DNA from: Streptococcus devriesei DSM 19639 | GTDB taxonomy: Bacteria > Bacillota > Bacilli > Lactobacillales > Streptococcaceae | Direction of reading: 5' to 3' | DNA: 64,000 nucleotides | Assembly: GCF_000423725.1 (NCBI RefSeq) | Contig: NZ_KE384084.1 | Coordinates: 742,359-806,358, forward strand | Shown: piece by piece, positions 16,619-24,064 of the stretch | How positions within the stretch are numbered: position 1 is the first letter of the stretch | Layout: the number at the start of each line of letters is the position of its first letter | Program-made: the position numbers and the translations under genes | The notes under the pieces: model-generated | What the model was told of the DNA's origin: nothing | The model's database searches: none | The model's input: the letters and a program-made list of their open reading frames with translations, nothing else

Positions 16619-17080
16619 TTAATTTTCAAAACGACTTACAACCAAATTGTACATTTCTTCGTTAGTTGTAATGTTTTTAAATTTACTTACAAATTCACTA
16701 TCCTGAAATGCTGCCATCATATTTGCTAATAATTGTGGCTGTTTAGACCCATCTTTGATTCCTAAAAACAGGAAATCTCTGGCAGACATTTCAGCTGCAT
16801 CGCCCATTTGCCTAATATCCAGAACACTGTTGTTCCTTGCAATATAGATGAATGGTTCTTTAATATACTTACTATCTACATGAGGAAATGCAACTGATAT
16901 TTCAGGAAATTGTAATCCTGTCGGGTATGATAGCTCTCGTTTCTCTAAACCAGTAATGAATCCTAATTCCGCAACACCTTTTTCTATAACCCTCATTCCT
17001 ATTAGGTCAAACAGCTGCGCTTCATCGGATACAATGACGTCCAAGTCAATCAAATCTTCTTTGAACATTTCACTAATCAT
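16619..17080 (-). CDS. PTS galactitol-type EIIA (fructose/mannitol-type fold)
   Basis: A 153-residue EIIA of the fructose-nitrogen-mannitol superfamily. The active His67 is in ISVAFPHVDS, where it takes phosphate from HPr. First gene of the operon, with a strong AGGAGG before the ATG. The promoter region upstream holds a cre-like site and DeoR-type boxes shared with the divergent regulator gene. Confidence 0.92.
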   Translation of the reverse strand: MISEMFKEDLIDLDVIVSDEAQLFDLIGMRVIEKGVAELGFITGLEKRELSYPTGLQFPEISVAFPHVDSKYIKEPFIYIARNNSVLDIRQMGDAAEMSARDFLFLGIKDGSKQPQLLANMMAAFQDSEFVSKFKNITTNEEMYNLVVSRFEN

Positions 17081-17100
17081 GACAATCCCTCCTTTCTAAT

Positions 17101-17149
17101 GTGATATCGCTTACACTTCTAATTATAATCAAAATAATTCATAAGTCAA
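17101..17149 (-). promoter_or_regulatory. PTS operon promoter with overlapping cre-like site
   Basis: Minus strand: TTGACT (17144-17149), 16-base spacer, TATAAT (17122-17127). About 6 bases beyond the -10 lies GTGTAAGCGATATCAC (17101-17116), which fits the catabolite-responsive element consensus WTGNAANCGNWNNCWW at all but the first position. A CcpA complex there would repress the operon when glucose is present. Confidence 0.65.
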
Positions 17150-17153
17150 TCAT

Positions 17154-17185
17154 TTTCGAAACTTTTTTGAATGTTTTTTTCGAAA
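17154..17185. promoter_or_regulatory. Two TTTCGAAA boxes between divergent promoters (candidate DeoR operator)
   Basis: The palindrome TTTCGAAA occurs at 17154-17161 and again at 17178-17185, exactly between the outward-facing -35 elements of the PTS operon and the deoR-type gene. DeoR/GlpR-family repressors commonly bind repeated sites of this TTTCG type, so this pair is a good candidate for control of both directions. Confidence 0.5.
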
Positions 17186-17196
17186 TAGATTATTTA

Positions 17197-17225
17197 TTGA
17201 TTATTACTTAATTGTATACTATAAT
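17197..17225 (+). promoter_or_regulatory. Promoter of the DeoR-family regulator gene
   Basis: TTGATT (17197-17202) and TATAAT (17220-17225) with a 17-base spacer, ending about 33 bases before the GTG start. Confidence 0.65.
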
Positions 17226-17258
17226 AAAAACAAATATAAATAGCGAGAGGTATAGATA

Positions 17259-18008
17259 GTGATAAAAAATATTCGATGGAATAAAATCATTGATTTAATC
17301 AATATGAACGGAGGAATGATGACAACCTCTGAGATTGCCGCCATAACTGGGGTGTCTGAAGTTACAATTCGCCGTGATTTAAAACAATTAGAAGAACATG
17401 GAAAACTAAAACGGGAGCACGGTGGAGCACTATCTGTTGATCGTTCAAGACACATTGAATTTTCAACAGATGAGAAACTGCTGCTTAATGTCGAAAAGAA
17501 AAATATTATAGGAAAAAAACTTGGTGATTTAATTCCCAGCAACTCCACCGTATATCTCGGTGCAGGTACCACACTTCTTTTGGCAATTCCTTATTTAGCA
17601 AGCAAAAACATACGATTTGTCACAAACAGTTACCCTGCTTTTCAAGCGTTGCTGGAATATGACAATCAAATCATATTAACTGCCGGTGAGTTTTATAAGA
17701 AAACCGGTGAGTTTCTCGGACCGATTGCCGAAGCTTCCTTTAAAGACCTGAACATTGATTTTGCTCTCTGTTCAACAAATGGTATCAGCAAAAATAGAGT
17801 AACCACAAGCAATTCTACACAGGGAAGCATACAGTTAACAGCTATGAATTGTGCGGATAAAAAAATCATTGTAGCAGATACATCAAAAATTGGAATATCT
17901 GATATGATAACATTTGCTCCTCTGGAAGCATTTGATATTTTAGTCAGCGATGATAACTGGGATCCCATAAAAAAAGAAGAGTACTCAAAATATATAAATA
18001 TACTATAA
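17259..18008 (+). CDS. DeoR/GlpR-family sugar-responsive transcriptional regulator
   Basis: A 249-residue repressor. The N-terminal winged helix (about 7-60) shows MMTTSEIAAITGVSEVTIRR and LKREHGGAL, and the C-terminal sensor domain carries the phosphosugar-binding loop YLGAGTTLL and LCSTNGIS. The start is a GTG at 17259 with AGAGG eight bases upstream; later ATGs would cut into the DNA-binding domain. It is divergent from the GAT PTS operon and followed after 21 bases by a PfkB kinase, so it most likely regulates both. The inducer is presumably a phosphorylated pathway intermediate. Confidence 0.9.
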   Translation: MIKNIRWNKIIDLINMNGGMMTTSEIAAITGVSEVTIRRDLKQLEEHGKLKREHGGALSVDRSRHIEFSTDEKLLLNVEKKNIIGKKLGDLIPSNSTVYLGAGTTLLLAIPYLASKNIRFVTNSYPAFQALLEYDNQIILTAGEFYKKTGEFLGPIAEASFKDLNIDFALCSTNGISKNRVTTSNSTQGSIQLTAMNCADKKIIVADTSKIGISDMITFAPLEAFDILVSDDNWDPIKKEEYSKYINIL

Positions 18009-18029
18009 TGTTTGGAAAGGAAATTTTAT

Positions 18030-18986
18030 ATGATTATCACACTTACTATGAACCCTTCTGTAGACTACCTTTATAAAGTTGATAGATTATCTCCGGGGAA
18101 ATTAAACAGGGTAAATTTAATAACCAAAATGGTGGGAGGAAAGGGAATTAACGCTGCACGAGTTTCTGCAATACTTGGCACAGAAACCACTGCAATCAGC
18201 ATTATTGGCGGAATGAATGGAGATTACATCCTTTCCCAAACAAAAAATGATAAGTTCTCATCAGATTTTATCCGTACAAATGATGAAACCAGAAACTGCT
18301 ATGTCATTTTAGATAAAGAAAATATGAAAACAGAAATAAATGAATTAGGAGCAGCCGTTGCTCAATCTGTTTTAAATGAACTTGATTCAAAAATTGAATC
18401 TTACGTTAAAACCAAAAATATCACAGCAATTTCAATTAATGGCAGCCTGCCACTAGATTGTCCGCGTTATTTTTATTCTGATTTAATACAAAAAATAAGA
18501 AAACTAAATCAAAATATAAAAATTTTGTTAGATACTTCCGGTAGTGCGTTAAAAGATTGTTTAAATTCAGGTTTTCTACCAGATATCATTAAACCTAATG
18601 AAACTGAAATTGCTGAATTACTAAATACGAAAATAACCACTGATGCGGAAACACTGCAAAAAAACATCATGGCTGATGAGCTGCTTTCTAATATTCCTAT
18701 CATTTTTGTATCATTAGGAGCGAACGGATCACTTATCAAATACGAAAATGAATTCTATCAAATCACATTTCCAAAAGTTAACGCTATTAATACACAGGGA
18801 TCCGGTGATGCGACAGTTGGTGGTATCCTATCTGCCATTGATAAAAATAAATCCTTTGTTGATGTATTAAAATATGGTTCCGCAGCAGGAACTGCTAATG
18901 CATTAAATGTCAAAACAGGATTCCTGAAAAATAGTGTATTTAATTCAGTTTATCAAGATGTTTCAGTAGTAAAATCGAAATATTAA
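18030..18986 (+). CDS. PfkB-family 1-phosphofructokinase / tagatose-6-phosphate kinase-like
   Basis: A 318-residue sugar-phosphate kinase of the LacC/FruK group. N-terminal MNPSVDY, the GGKGINAAR substrate loop (about 36-44) and the C-terminal TQGSGDATVGG (about 251-261) with the catalytic Asp are present. I choose the ATG at 18030, with GGAAAGG nine bases upstream; an upstream TTG would lack a binding site. Following the DeoR gene, it probably adds a second phosphate to the PTS product, giving a ketose bisphosphate. Which sugar is phosphorylated cannot be decided here. Confidence 0.85.
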   Translation: MIITLTMNPSVDYLYKVDRLSPGKLNRVNLITKMVGGKGINAARVSAILGTETTAISIIGGMNGDYILSQTKNDKFSSDFIRTNDETRNCYVILDKENMKTEINELGAAVAQSVLNELDSKIESYVKTKNITAISINGSLPLDCPRYFYSDLIQKIRKLNQNIKILLDTSGSALKDCLNSGFLPDIIKPNETEIAELLNTKITTDAETLQKNIMADELLSNIPIIFVSLGANGSLIKYENEFYQITFPKVNAINTQGSGDATVGGILSAIDKNKSFVDVLKYGSAAGTANALNVKTGFLKNSVFNSVYQDVSVVKSKY

Positions 18987-19408
18987 TTTGATCAAAGTGT
19001 GCCAACGTGTACGCTTTTTCTGTTTTCAATCAATAATAAAAAGCTATCATACTCTTATTAGATAAGATTGGCCTTTGATATACTGAGTTGTGAAGCATCT
19101 TGAAATGTTCCAATGAAAAAGTGTTTTCGAATATTTCAAAACAAAACTTCACCACTACAAAAATTTTAAGGTTTATGGACAGTTAGAATTTGACGACCGA
19201 TTTTAAGATTCTGAGCGTTTCTAGAGAAAAAATGAAAAGACCTGATTCCCTTACAATTTAGGAATCAGGTCGCTGTTTCATTTTACTATTCAATTGTTTA
19301 ACAGAAAAGGAATTCATTACCTTAATTAATTGAACTAGGATTTTTTACTGTTCTTTAGTCTATTTATCTTTAGAACTACCAATTAAGAGCTAATTGTTCA
19401 CTCATGCC
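18987..19408. other. Gene-free stretch with two hairpins
   Basis: A weak terminator follows the kinase (AGTGTGC / GTACGCT then TTTTT, about 18996-19019). A second, strong hairpin, GACCTGATTCC / GGAATCAGGTC, lies at about 19239-19271 with flanking AATGAAA and TTTCATT extending it. Between them I see no intact ORF; short plus-strand pieces around 19130-19195 may be decayed coding sequence. The stretch marks the right border of the PTS island. Confidence 0.5.
19231..19285. terminator. Strong hairpin at the right border of the PTS island
   Basis: GACCTGATTCC (from about 19239) and GGAATCAGGTC (ending 19271) form an 11-bp perfect stem; outer AATGAAA/TTTCATT pairing may lengthen it. It is about 125 bases beyond the mnmM stop on the minus strand. 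Confidence 0.65.
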
Positions 19409-19957
19409 CTACTCTTTCAACTTCTCCACCATCACCAAAAACGGCGGGGTGTTGATTTGATTGACCGGCTGGTAGAGCATGGCTGTAAAGAGGTGCTGGT
19501 CCAGTTGACTGATGAAGTCAAGCACAGCGTCTTTTTCCATATTGCCGCCTTCATGCCCATAGTAAATCATGAGAGACAGGCGGCCGCCAATTTCTAAGCG
19601 GTTTAAAATTTTTTCAATAGCAGCTAAAGTTGTGTCTGGCTTTGTAATCACAGATTTGTCCGCACTCGGCAGGTAGCCTAGGTTGAAAATGGCTGCGCGA
19701 ATAGGCTCAGAGACGTACTTATCCAGATTTTCATGACCGTCCAAGATTAGCTCTGCATTGGTGAAGTTCTGATTAGCCAGGCGTTCCTGAGTTTTAGCGA
19801 GAGCCTGCTCCTGCACATCAAAAGCATAGACTTTTTTAGCCAGCCCTGCTAAAAAGGCCGTATCGTTGCCATTTCCCATTGTCGCATCAACGACGATACT
19901 GTCTTTATCTAAAACCTCTGCCAAAAACTCATGGGAGAGCTGAATGGGCTTGATCAT
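19409..19957 (-). CDS. mnmM: tRNA 5-aminomethyl-2-thiouridine methyltransferase MnmM (YtqB)
   Basis: A 182-residue class I SAM-dependent methyltransferase of the YtqB family, shown in Bacillus subtilis to methylate nm5s2U to mnm5s2U at the tRNA wobble position. SAM-binding motif I is VVDATMGNGNDTAFLA (about 22-37), the acidic end of strand 2 is FDVQ, and the family motif NLGYLPSADK (about 92-101) is intact. Its start overlaps the end of the radical SAM gene mnmL by 4 bases, the same pairing as ytqA-ytqB. Substrate assignment here is by homology. Confidence 0.85.
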   Translation of the reverse strand: MIKPIQLSHEFLAEVLDKDSIVVDATMGNGNDTAFLAGLAKKVYAFDVQEQALAKTQERLANQNFTNAELILDGHENLDKYVSEPIRAAIFNLGYLPSADKSVITKPDTTLAAIEKILNRLEIGGRLSLMIYYGHEGGNMEKDAVLDFISQLDQHLFTAMLYQPVNQINTPPFLVMVEKLKE

Positions 19958-20895
19958 GCCATCACCTCCGTCTTACATCCCTGAAATGAATTTCGTCTTT
20001 CCATCTCCTCATCAATGGCGTTGAGGACTTCCCACTTGTTGAGGCTCCACATAGGACCAATCAGCATATCGCGCGGTGCGTCTCCTGTGATTCGATGAAT
20101 AACAATATCTTTAGGAATAATTTCTAACTGGTCACAGATAATATTGACATACTCATCTTGGCTGAGCAGCTGCAGGCGTCCCTCGTGGTAGTCGCGCTGC
20201 ATGCGGGTATTGGTCATGAGGTGCAAAAGGTGAAGCTTAATGCCGTTAATATCATTGTCCGTCACACAGCGGCGGACATTTTCAAGCATCATCTCATGGG
20301 TTTCACCGGGCAGGCCGTTGATGAGATGGGAGACAATTTCTGCTTTGGGCGCTAACTGCCGCAGACGTTCAACCGTCTCCACATACAGGTCATAGCTGTG
20401 CGCCCGATTAATCAGCCGCGAGGTCTCTTCGTAGGTTGTCTGCAGCCCCAGCTCAACTGTCACATGCATCCGTTCAGAAAGCTCTGCTAAATAAGCAATC
20501 GTCTCATCGGGCAGGCAGTCCGGACGCGTTCCAATGTTAACACCAATCACTCCCGGTTCATTGATTGCTTGCTCATAGCGTTCACGGATAACCTCCACTT
20601 TGTCATGGGTATTGGTGAAATTTTGAAAATAAACCAAGTACTGCTTGACCTCCGGCCACTTACGATGCATGAAATCAATTTCCTTGTAAAATTGGTCGCG
20701 AATAGGTGCTTCCGGAGCCACAATCGCGTCACCAGAACCGGACACCGTGCAAAAGGTACAGCCGCCATGGGCCACCGTGCCATCACGGTTAGGACAGTCA
20801 AAGCCAGCATCAATAGGCACTTTAAAAATTTTTTCGCCAAAAATCCTGCGATAGTAGGCGTTTAAAGTATTATAACGTTTTTCCATACTTTTCAT
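19954..20895 (-). CDS. mnmL: Radical SAM protein MnmL (YtqA, TIGR01212 family)
   Basis: About 313 residues. The cluster motif is the expanded form CPNRDGTVAHGGCTFC, typical of the YtqA/YhcC family, with GLQT and HLINGLPGE motifs downstream. YtqA has been linked in B. subtilis to converting cmnm5s2U to nm5s2U, the step before MnmM. I start it at the ATG at 20895 (MKSMEKRY); a second ATG at 20886 is equally possible, and the longer frame to 20961 runs inside the neighbouring gene. No clear Shine-Dalgarno is seen. Confidence 0.82.
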   Translation of the reverse strand: MKSMEKRYNTLNAYYRRIFGEKIFKVPIDAGFDCPNRDGTVAHGGCTFCTVSGSGDAIVAPEAPIRDQFYKEIDFMHRKWPEVKQYLVYFQNFTNTHDKVEVIRERYEQAINEPGVIGVNIGTRPDCLPDETIAYLAELSERMHVTVELGLQTTYEETSRLINRAHSYDLYVETVERLRQLAPKAEIVSHLINGLPGETHEMMLENVRRCVTDNDINGIKLHLLHLMTNTRMQRDYHEGRLQLLSQDEYVNIICDQLEIIPKDIVIHRITGDAPRDMLIGPMWSLNKWEVLNAIDEEMERRNSFQGCKTEVMA

Positions 20896-20909
20896 TATAA
20901 CATTTTCAG

Positions 20910-21818
20910 CTATTTTATATAAGGACTGTGGTGCAGGTGCTGGAAGGTTGAGTGATCGCATTCAACAGCCGACTCCACAATATGATAGGCCTGAAACAGA
21001 TGATGAACGCGGTCTTTTAACAGCTGCTCATTGCAATCAGGAGCAACCAGCAGGTGAATCATGGCAATATTTTTGCGGCCGTCTAAGGACCAAAGGTTAA
21101 ATTGGTTGATGGCCTGAACCCATTCCAGTGCCAAAATTTCCCTCTCCAGCTCCTGAACATCACAATTTCCGGGAGCATGTTCCAAGAATACAGACAGATT
21201 CCTGATAAATTTAGGCAGGGCCTGACTCAAAATAAAGAGGGCAATCGCCACAGACAAGAGCGGATCAAGAATATACCAGTCCGTCACTCTCAAAACCAGT
21301 GAAACAATAATAACAGCCACCCAGCCTAAAGTATCTTCAAGAAAATGCAGGCTTAAAATGGACTCATGCTCAGATTCCTCCCCATTTAAAACACGGCTGG
21401 CCACAACATTGACAGCAATAGCAATCAAACCGAGGATCAGCATCCCATTGTAGTTAACCGGCTCAGGATGCATTATTTTTTGGACATTTTCAAATAAAAC
21501 TAAGGCAGATCCAATAATCAAAATAACGGCGGTCATCAAAGCTCCCAGCAGGCTAAAACGCCAATAGCCCAGCGTATACCGATAGTCACTTCTGCGCTTG
21601 GACAGGCGCTCAAAATAATAAGACAGACCAATAGCCAAGGCGTCGCCAAAATCGTGGACAGAATCAGCTAAAATGGCACTGGAATTAAAAATACCACCGA
21701 AAATCATCTCAACAATGGCAAAAACAAAATTGGACATAAAAGCGATAAAAATGCGACTGGTTGACTGATTAGAGATATCATGGTGATGCCCATGATGGCG
21801 GTGCTTATGCACGTTCAT
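20910..21818 (-). CDS. Cation diffusion facilitator (CDF) family metal exporter
   Basis: A 302-residue membrane protein with six helices and a His-rich N-terminus (HKHRHHGHHHD, 4-14) typical of zinc exporters. Transport-site residues are visible in helix 2 (LADSVHDFGDA, about 49-59) and helix 5 (HFLEDTLGW, about 158-166). A C-terminal cytoplasmic metal-sensing domain follows. CzcD/ZitB-like export of Zn2+ is the most likely role. An inverted repeat overlapping the promoter suggests metal-responsive control. Confidence 0.9.
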   Translation of the reverse strand: MNVHKHRHHGHHHDISNQSTSRIFIAFMSNFVFAIVEMIFGGIFNSSAILADSVHDFGDALAIGLSYYFERLSKRRSDYRYTLGYWRFSLLGALMTAVILIIGSALVLFENVQKIMHPEPVNYNGMLILGLIAIAVNVVASRVLNGEESEHESILSLHFLEDTLGWVAVIIVSLVLRVTDWYILDPLLSVAIALFILSQALPKFIRNLSVFLEHAPGNCDVQELEREILALEWVQAINQFNLWSLDGRKNIAMIHLLVAPDCNEQLLKDRVHHLFQAYHIVESAVECDHSTFQHLHHSPYIK

Positions 21819-21928
21819 TAATAGCTCCTTTCAATTTGTTAGCAGCTTTGCGGCTAAAGCCGCTAAAGCCACTAAGGCTGCTGCGCAAAGTCCTAGAGGA
21901 CTTTTAAATCTATTTTTTCAAATACAGC

Positions 21929-21956
21929 TCTGCTATATTAACTTTATTATAGCAGA
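21929..21956 (-). promoter_or_regulatory. Inverted repeat over the CDF exporter promoter
   Basis: TCTGCTATA (21929-21937) and TATAGCAGA (21948-21956) are perfect 9-bp arms around a 10-base spacer. The minus-strand -10 TATAAT (21946-21951) is partly inside the second arm. This differs from the TGTTCA-type SczA motif known for pneumococcal czcD, so the regulator is unknown. Confidence 0.5.
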
Positions 21957-21984
21957 ATTGCTGCAATTACTGGAATTTTTTTAA

Positions 21985-22035
21985 GCAAAAAGAGCTGTTC
22001 CGCAGATACGTTTACCGTACCATGAACAGCTCCTC
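21985..22035 (-). terminator. Terminator of the ribU-PAP2 operon
   Basis: Minus strand: GAGCTGTTC, a loop of about 25 bases with its own weak pairing, GAACAGCTC, then TTTTTG. It sits about 25 bases after the PAP2 stop. Confidence 0.75.
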
Positions 22036-22059
22036 TAGATTATTAAGACTAATTTTCTG

Positions 22060-22716
22060 CTACTTCTGCCGACCTTGAAAACGCCATTCAAACCGTTTTT
22101 GATCGTAAAAAGGATAGACAAAGGCGGCAATGGCAGCGGCAAGCAGCCAGCCTCCCACTATATCAGAAGGGTAATGAACCCCCAAATAAATCCGCGACAG
22201 GGCTGTTAAGACCGCCAAGAGAATCAGTATTGCCTGTGCAATCCGATTAAGCTCTTCTTTTATCATCCGCTGCTGAACAATTAAGGCCAAGCTCAGGGCA
22301 ACAATCATGGTCGATGCCGCATGCCAGCTAGGAAAGGACGGCCCCATCGGTTTGGCAATGAGGTAGTAAAGGTCAGGTCTTGCACGATGATACAAATATT
22401 TAAAAGCCGTCGAAAAAATGCCCATTAAAACAAGATTGCCAGCTAAAAAGCAGGCTTCTGCCTTCCATTTTTTCCAAAAATAAAAGATCAAGGCGATGAA
22501 AAAGACATAAACAAAAATATAAGTCTCATGTCCCAGATGAGTTACCGCTTTAAAAAACATCGTTGCGCCTTTAGGCAAATCGCCGCGTATTGCCTCCTGC
22601 ACACTGCTGTCAAAAACTTTTAAAGCATCAGGATAAAATTTAACCGTATATCCCAGCAACAAAAAGAGTAAGGCAGCAAAAGAGGCTCCCAAAAGATAAA
22701 GTTGTTTATTTCTCAT
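22060..22716 (-). CDS. PAP2-family membrane phosphatase
   Basis: A 218-residue membrane protein with six helices and the complete acid phosphatase signature: KYLYHRARP (about 106-114), PSWHAA (about 128-133) and SRIYLGVHYPSD (about 171-182). Likely substrates are undecaprenyl pyrophosphate or phosphatidic-acid-type lipids, at the outer face of the membrane. It overlaps ribU by 11 bases and is thus co-transcribed under the FMN riboswitch, an association common in streptococci. Confidence 0.9.
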   Translation of the reverse strand: MRNKQLYLLGASFAALLFLLLGYTVKFYPDALKVFDSSVQEAIRGDLPKGATMFFKAVTHLGHETYIFVYVFFIALIFYFWKKWKAEACFLAGNLVLMGIFSTAFKYLYHRARPDLYYLIAKPMGPSFPSWHAASTMIVALSLALIVQQRMIKEELNRIAQAILILLAVLTALSRIYLGVHYPSDIVGGWLLAAAIAAFVYPFYDQKRFEWRFQGRQK

Positions 22717-23278
22717 GAATTCTATAATTTTTCAAAATCGGCTTAGCTGCTGCATAGATGACCGCAAAGCTGACTGCAAAAATAACTCCCTCAAGAAGAT
22801 TAAAAGGAATAACCATATTGACTAAGTATTTCCCAACACCAATGAATTTAGCAATATCAAATCCGGCAAACTTGGCATAAAGCGGAATGGCATAAACATA
22901 GTTCAAAACGACCATGACAGCAGCCATGGCAACTGTTCCGACAGCGCTGGCAATGACAAATGCTTTCTTCTGCTCTTTGTTCTTCCAAATAAGACCAAAA
23001 GCTAAAACAAAGACACCAAGCGCTGCTATATTCATCGGCAGACCAATGATACCGCCGGGCCCGCCATTATCCAGTAAAAGCTTGAGCAGACTTCTCACAA
23101 AGAGAATGGCATAGGCACTCCGTAAATCAAACAGCACTAATCCCAATAAAATCGGAATGATACTAAAATCAAGCTTCAAAAAATCAACACCCGGAATAAT
23201 GGGAAAGTTGAAAATCATGAGCACAAAAGAAAGTGCTGATAAAATAGCAATAATAGCTAAGCTTTGTGTTTTTTTCAT
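22706..23278 (-). CDS. ribU: Riboflavin ECF transporter substrate-binding component RibU
   Basis: A 190-residue S component with six helices for riboflavin uptake, working with the general ECF module (EcfA, EcfA', EcfT) encoded elsewhere. The N-terminal KTQSLAIIAILSALSFVLM and the PGVDFLKLDFS and NGGPGGIIGLPMN segments are characteristic. I start at ATG 23278, preceded by GGAGGAA; the longer frame to 23320 lacks support. An FMN riboswitch precedes it, confirming the vitamin assignment. Confidence 0.94.
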   Translation of the reverse strand: MKKTQSLAIIAILSALSFVLMIFNFPIIPGVDFLKLDFSIIPILLGLVLFDLRSAYAILFVRSLLKLLLDNGGPGGIIGLPMNIAALGVFVLAFGLIWKNKEQKKAFVIASAVGTVAMAAVMVVLNYVYAIPLYAKFAGFDIAKFIGVGKYLVNMVIPFNLLEGVIFAVSFAVIYAAAKPILKNYRIHEK

Positions 23279-23351
23279 AAAAAAATTCCTCCAATTTTTA
23301 CAAATCGAAAGAAGCTGCAAAGAGTATCAACTGCCAAGCGCAAAAACCCTT

Positions 23352-23546
23352 TGTCTTCTCCCATCCAGACTTTACTGTCGGTTGTGGAGTCGCACCACAT
23401 CAGCTTTGCGCTCGCGGACTTCCATTGCTGGAGGATTCATGAACATCGCTGCTGAATATACAAGAAAGCATATCCAGACAAAAGCTGCTCAAAAATCATT
23501 CAGAACGGTCACCGCCGGTCGGGAATTGCACCCTGCCCTGAAGACA
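23352..23546 (-). ncRNA. FMN riboswitch (RFN element)
   Basis: On the minus strand the conserved blocks appear in order: TTCAGGGCAGGGTG, CCCGACCGGCGGT, AGTCCGCGAGC, GATGTGGTG, CCACAACCGACAGT and GTCTGGATGGGAGAAGA. The closing helix pairs the first and last blocks. About 100 bases separate the GGCGGT block and AGTCCGCGAG, a longer variable arm than usual. It lies directly ahead of ribU, where FMN would shut down expression. Confidence 0.95.
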
Positions 23547-23655
23547 CTTCTAGCATATCAAAAAATAAGGCCAATAACAAGTTTTCTTGCTTGATTCTGC
23601 AAAAATCTTTAGGCTTAGCTGTTTGCTTCAAATAAAATTAATTTTCTGCCAGCTA

Positions 23656-23707
23656 TTGACAAATCGCAGGAATAGGTTTATATTTTATATATAAAATATT
23701 TATATAT
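23656..23707 (+). promoter_or_regulatory. padR promoter with a 21-bp palindrome
   Basis: TTGACA (23656-23661), a 17-base spacer and TATATT (23679-23684). Immediately downstream ATATATAAA and TTTATATAT (23687-23695 and 23699-23707) form a perfect palindrome around ATA. PadR-family regulators bind AT-rich palindromes of this sort, so self-repression is likely. Confidence 0.65.
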
Positions 23708-23737
23708 TATTTTTTTATATATTTAGGAGGTGTGCAG

Positions 23738-24064
23738 ATGTATTATCCTGTCTCCGCTGTTTTGATCGAATTTCTTATTTTGTCCATCGTCAAACGGCAG
23801 GATTCCTACGGCTATGATATCAGTCAAACCATCAAACTCATAGCCAATATCAAGGAGTCCAGTTTATATCCAATTTTAAAAAAACTGGAAAAAGCCGGCT
23901 ATCTCACGACTTATACTCAAGAATACCAAGGACGAAAGCGTAAATACTACCATATTACCAGTTCTGGGAAAAATCACCTTACCTTTTTAATGAGTGAGTG
24001 GGCAAGTTACAAGACAACTATTGACGGTATTGTAGAAGGGAGAATTCGCCATGACAAAAGCTGA
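23738..24064 (+). CDS. PadR-family transcriptional regulator
   Basis: A 108-residue winged-helix regulator: LIEFLILSIVKRQDSYGYDI, then ESSLYPILKKLEKAGYLTTY and the wing YQGRKRKYYHIT, the standard PadR layout. It starts at ATG 23738 seven bases after AGGAGG; a GTG at 23732 is too close to the binding site. Overlaps the DUF1700 gene by 14 bases. PadR-DUF1700-DUF4097 cassettes are common in Firmicutes and are linked to envelope stress. Confidence 0.92.
   Translation: MYYPVSAVLIEFLILSIVKRQDSYGYDISQTIKLIANIKESSLYPILKKLEKAGYLTTYTQEYQGRKRKYYHITSSGKNHLTFLMSEWASYKTTIDGIVEGRIRHDKS

Noticed and set aside
23157..23594. 145-codon plus-strand ORF opposite ribU and its leader
   Set aside because: It reads through the antisense of the FMN riboswitch and the start of ribU; both explain the sequence fully.
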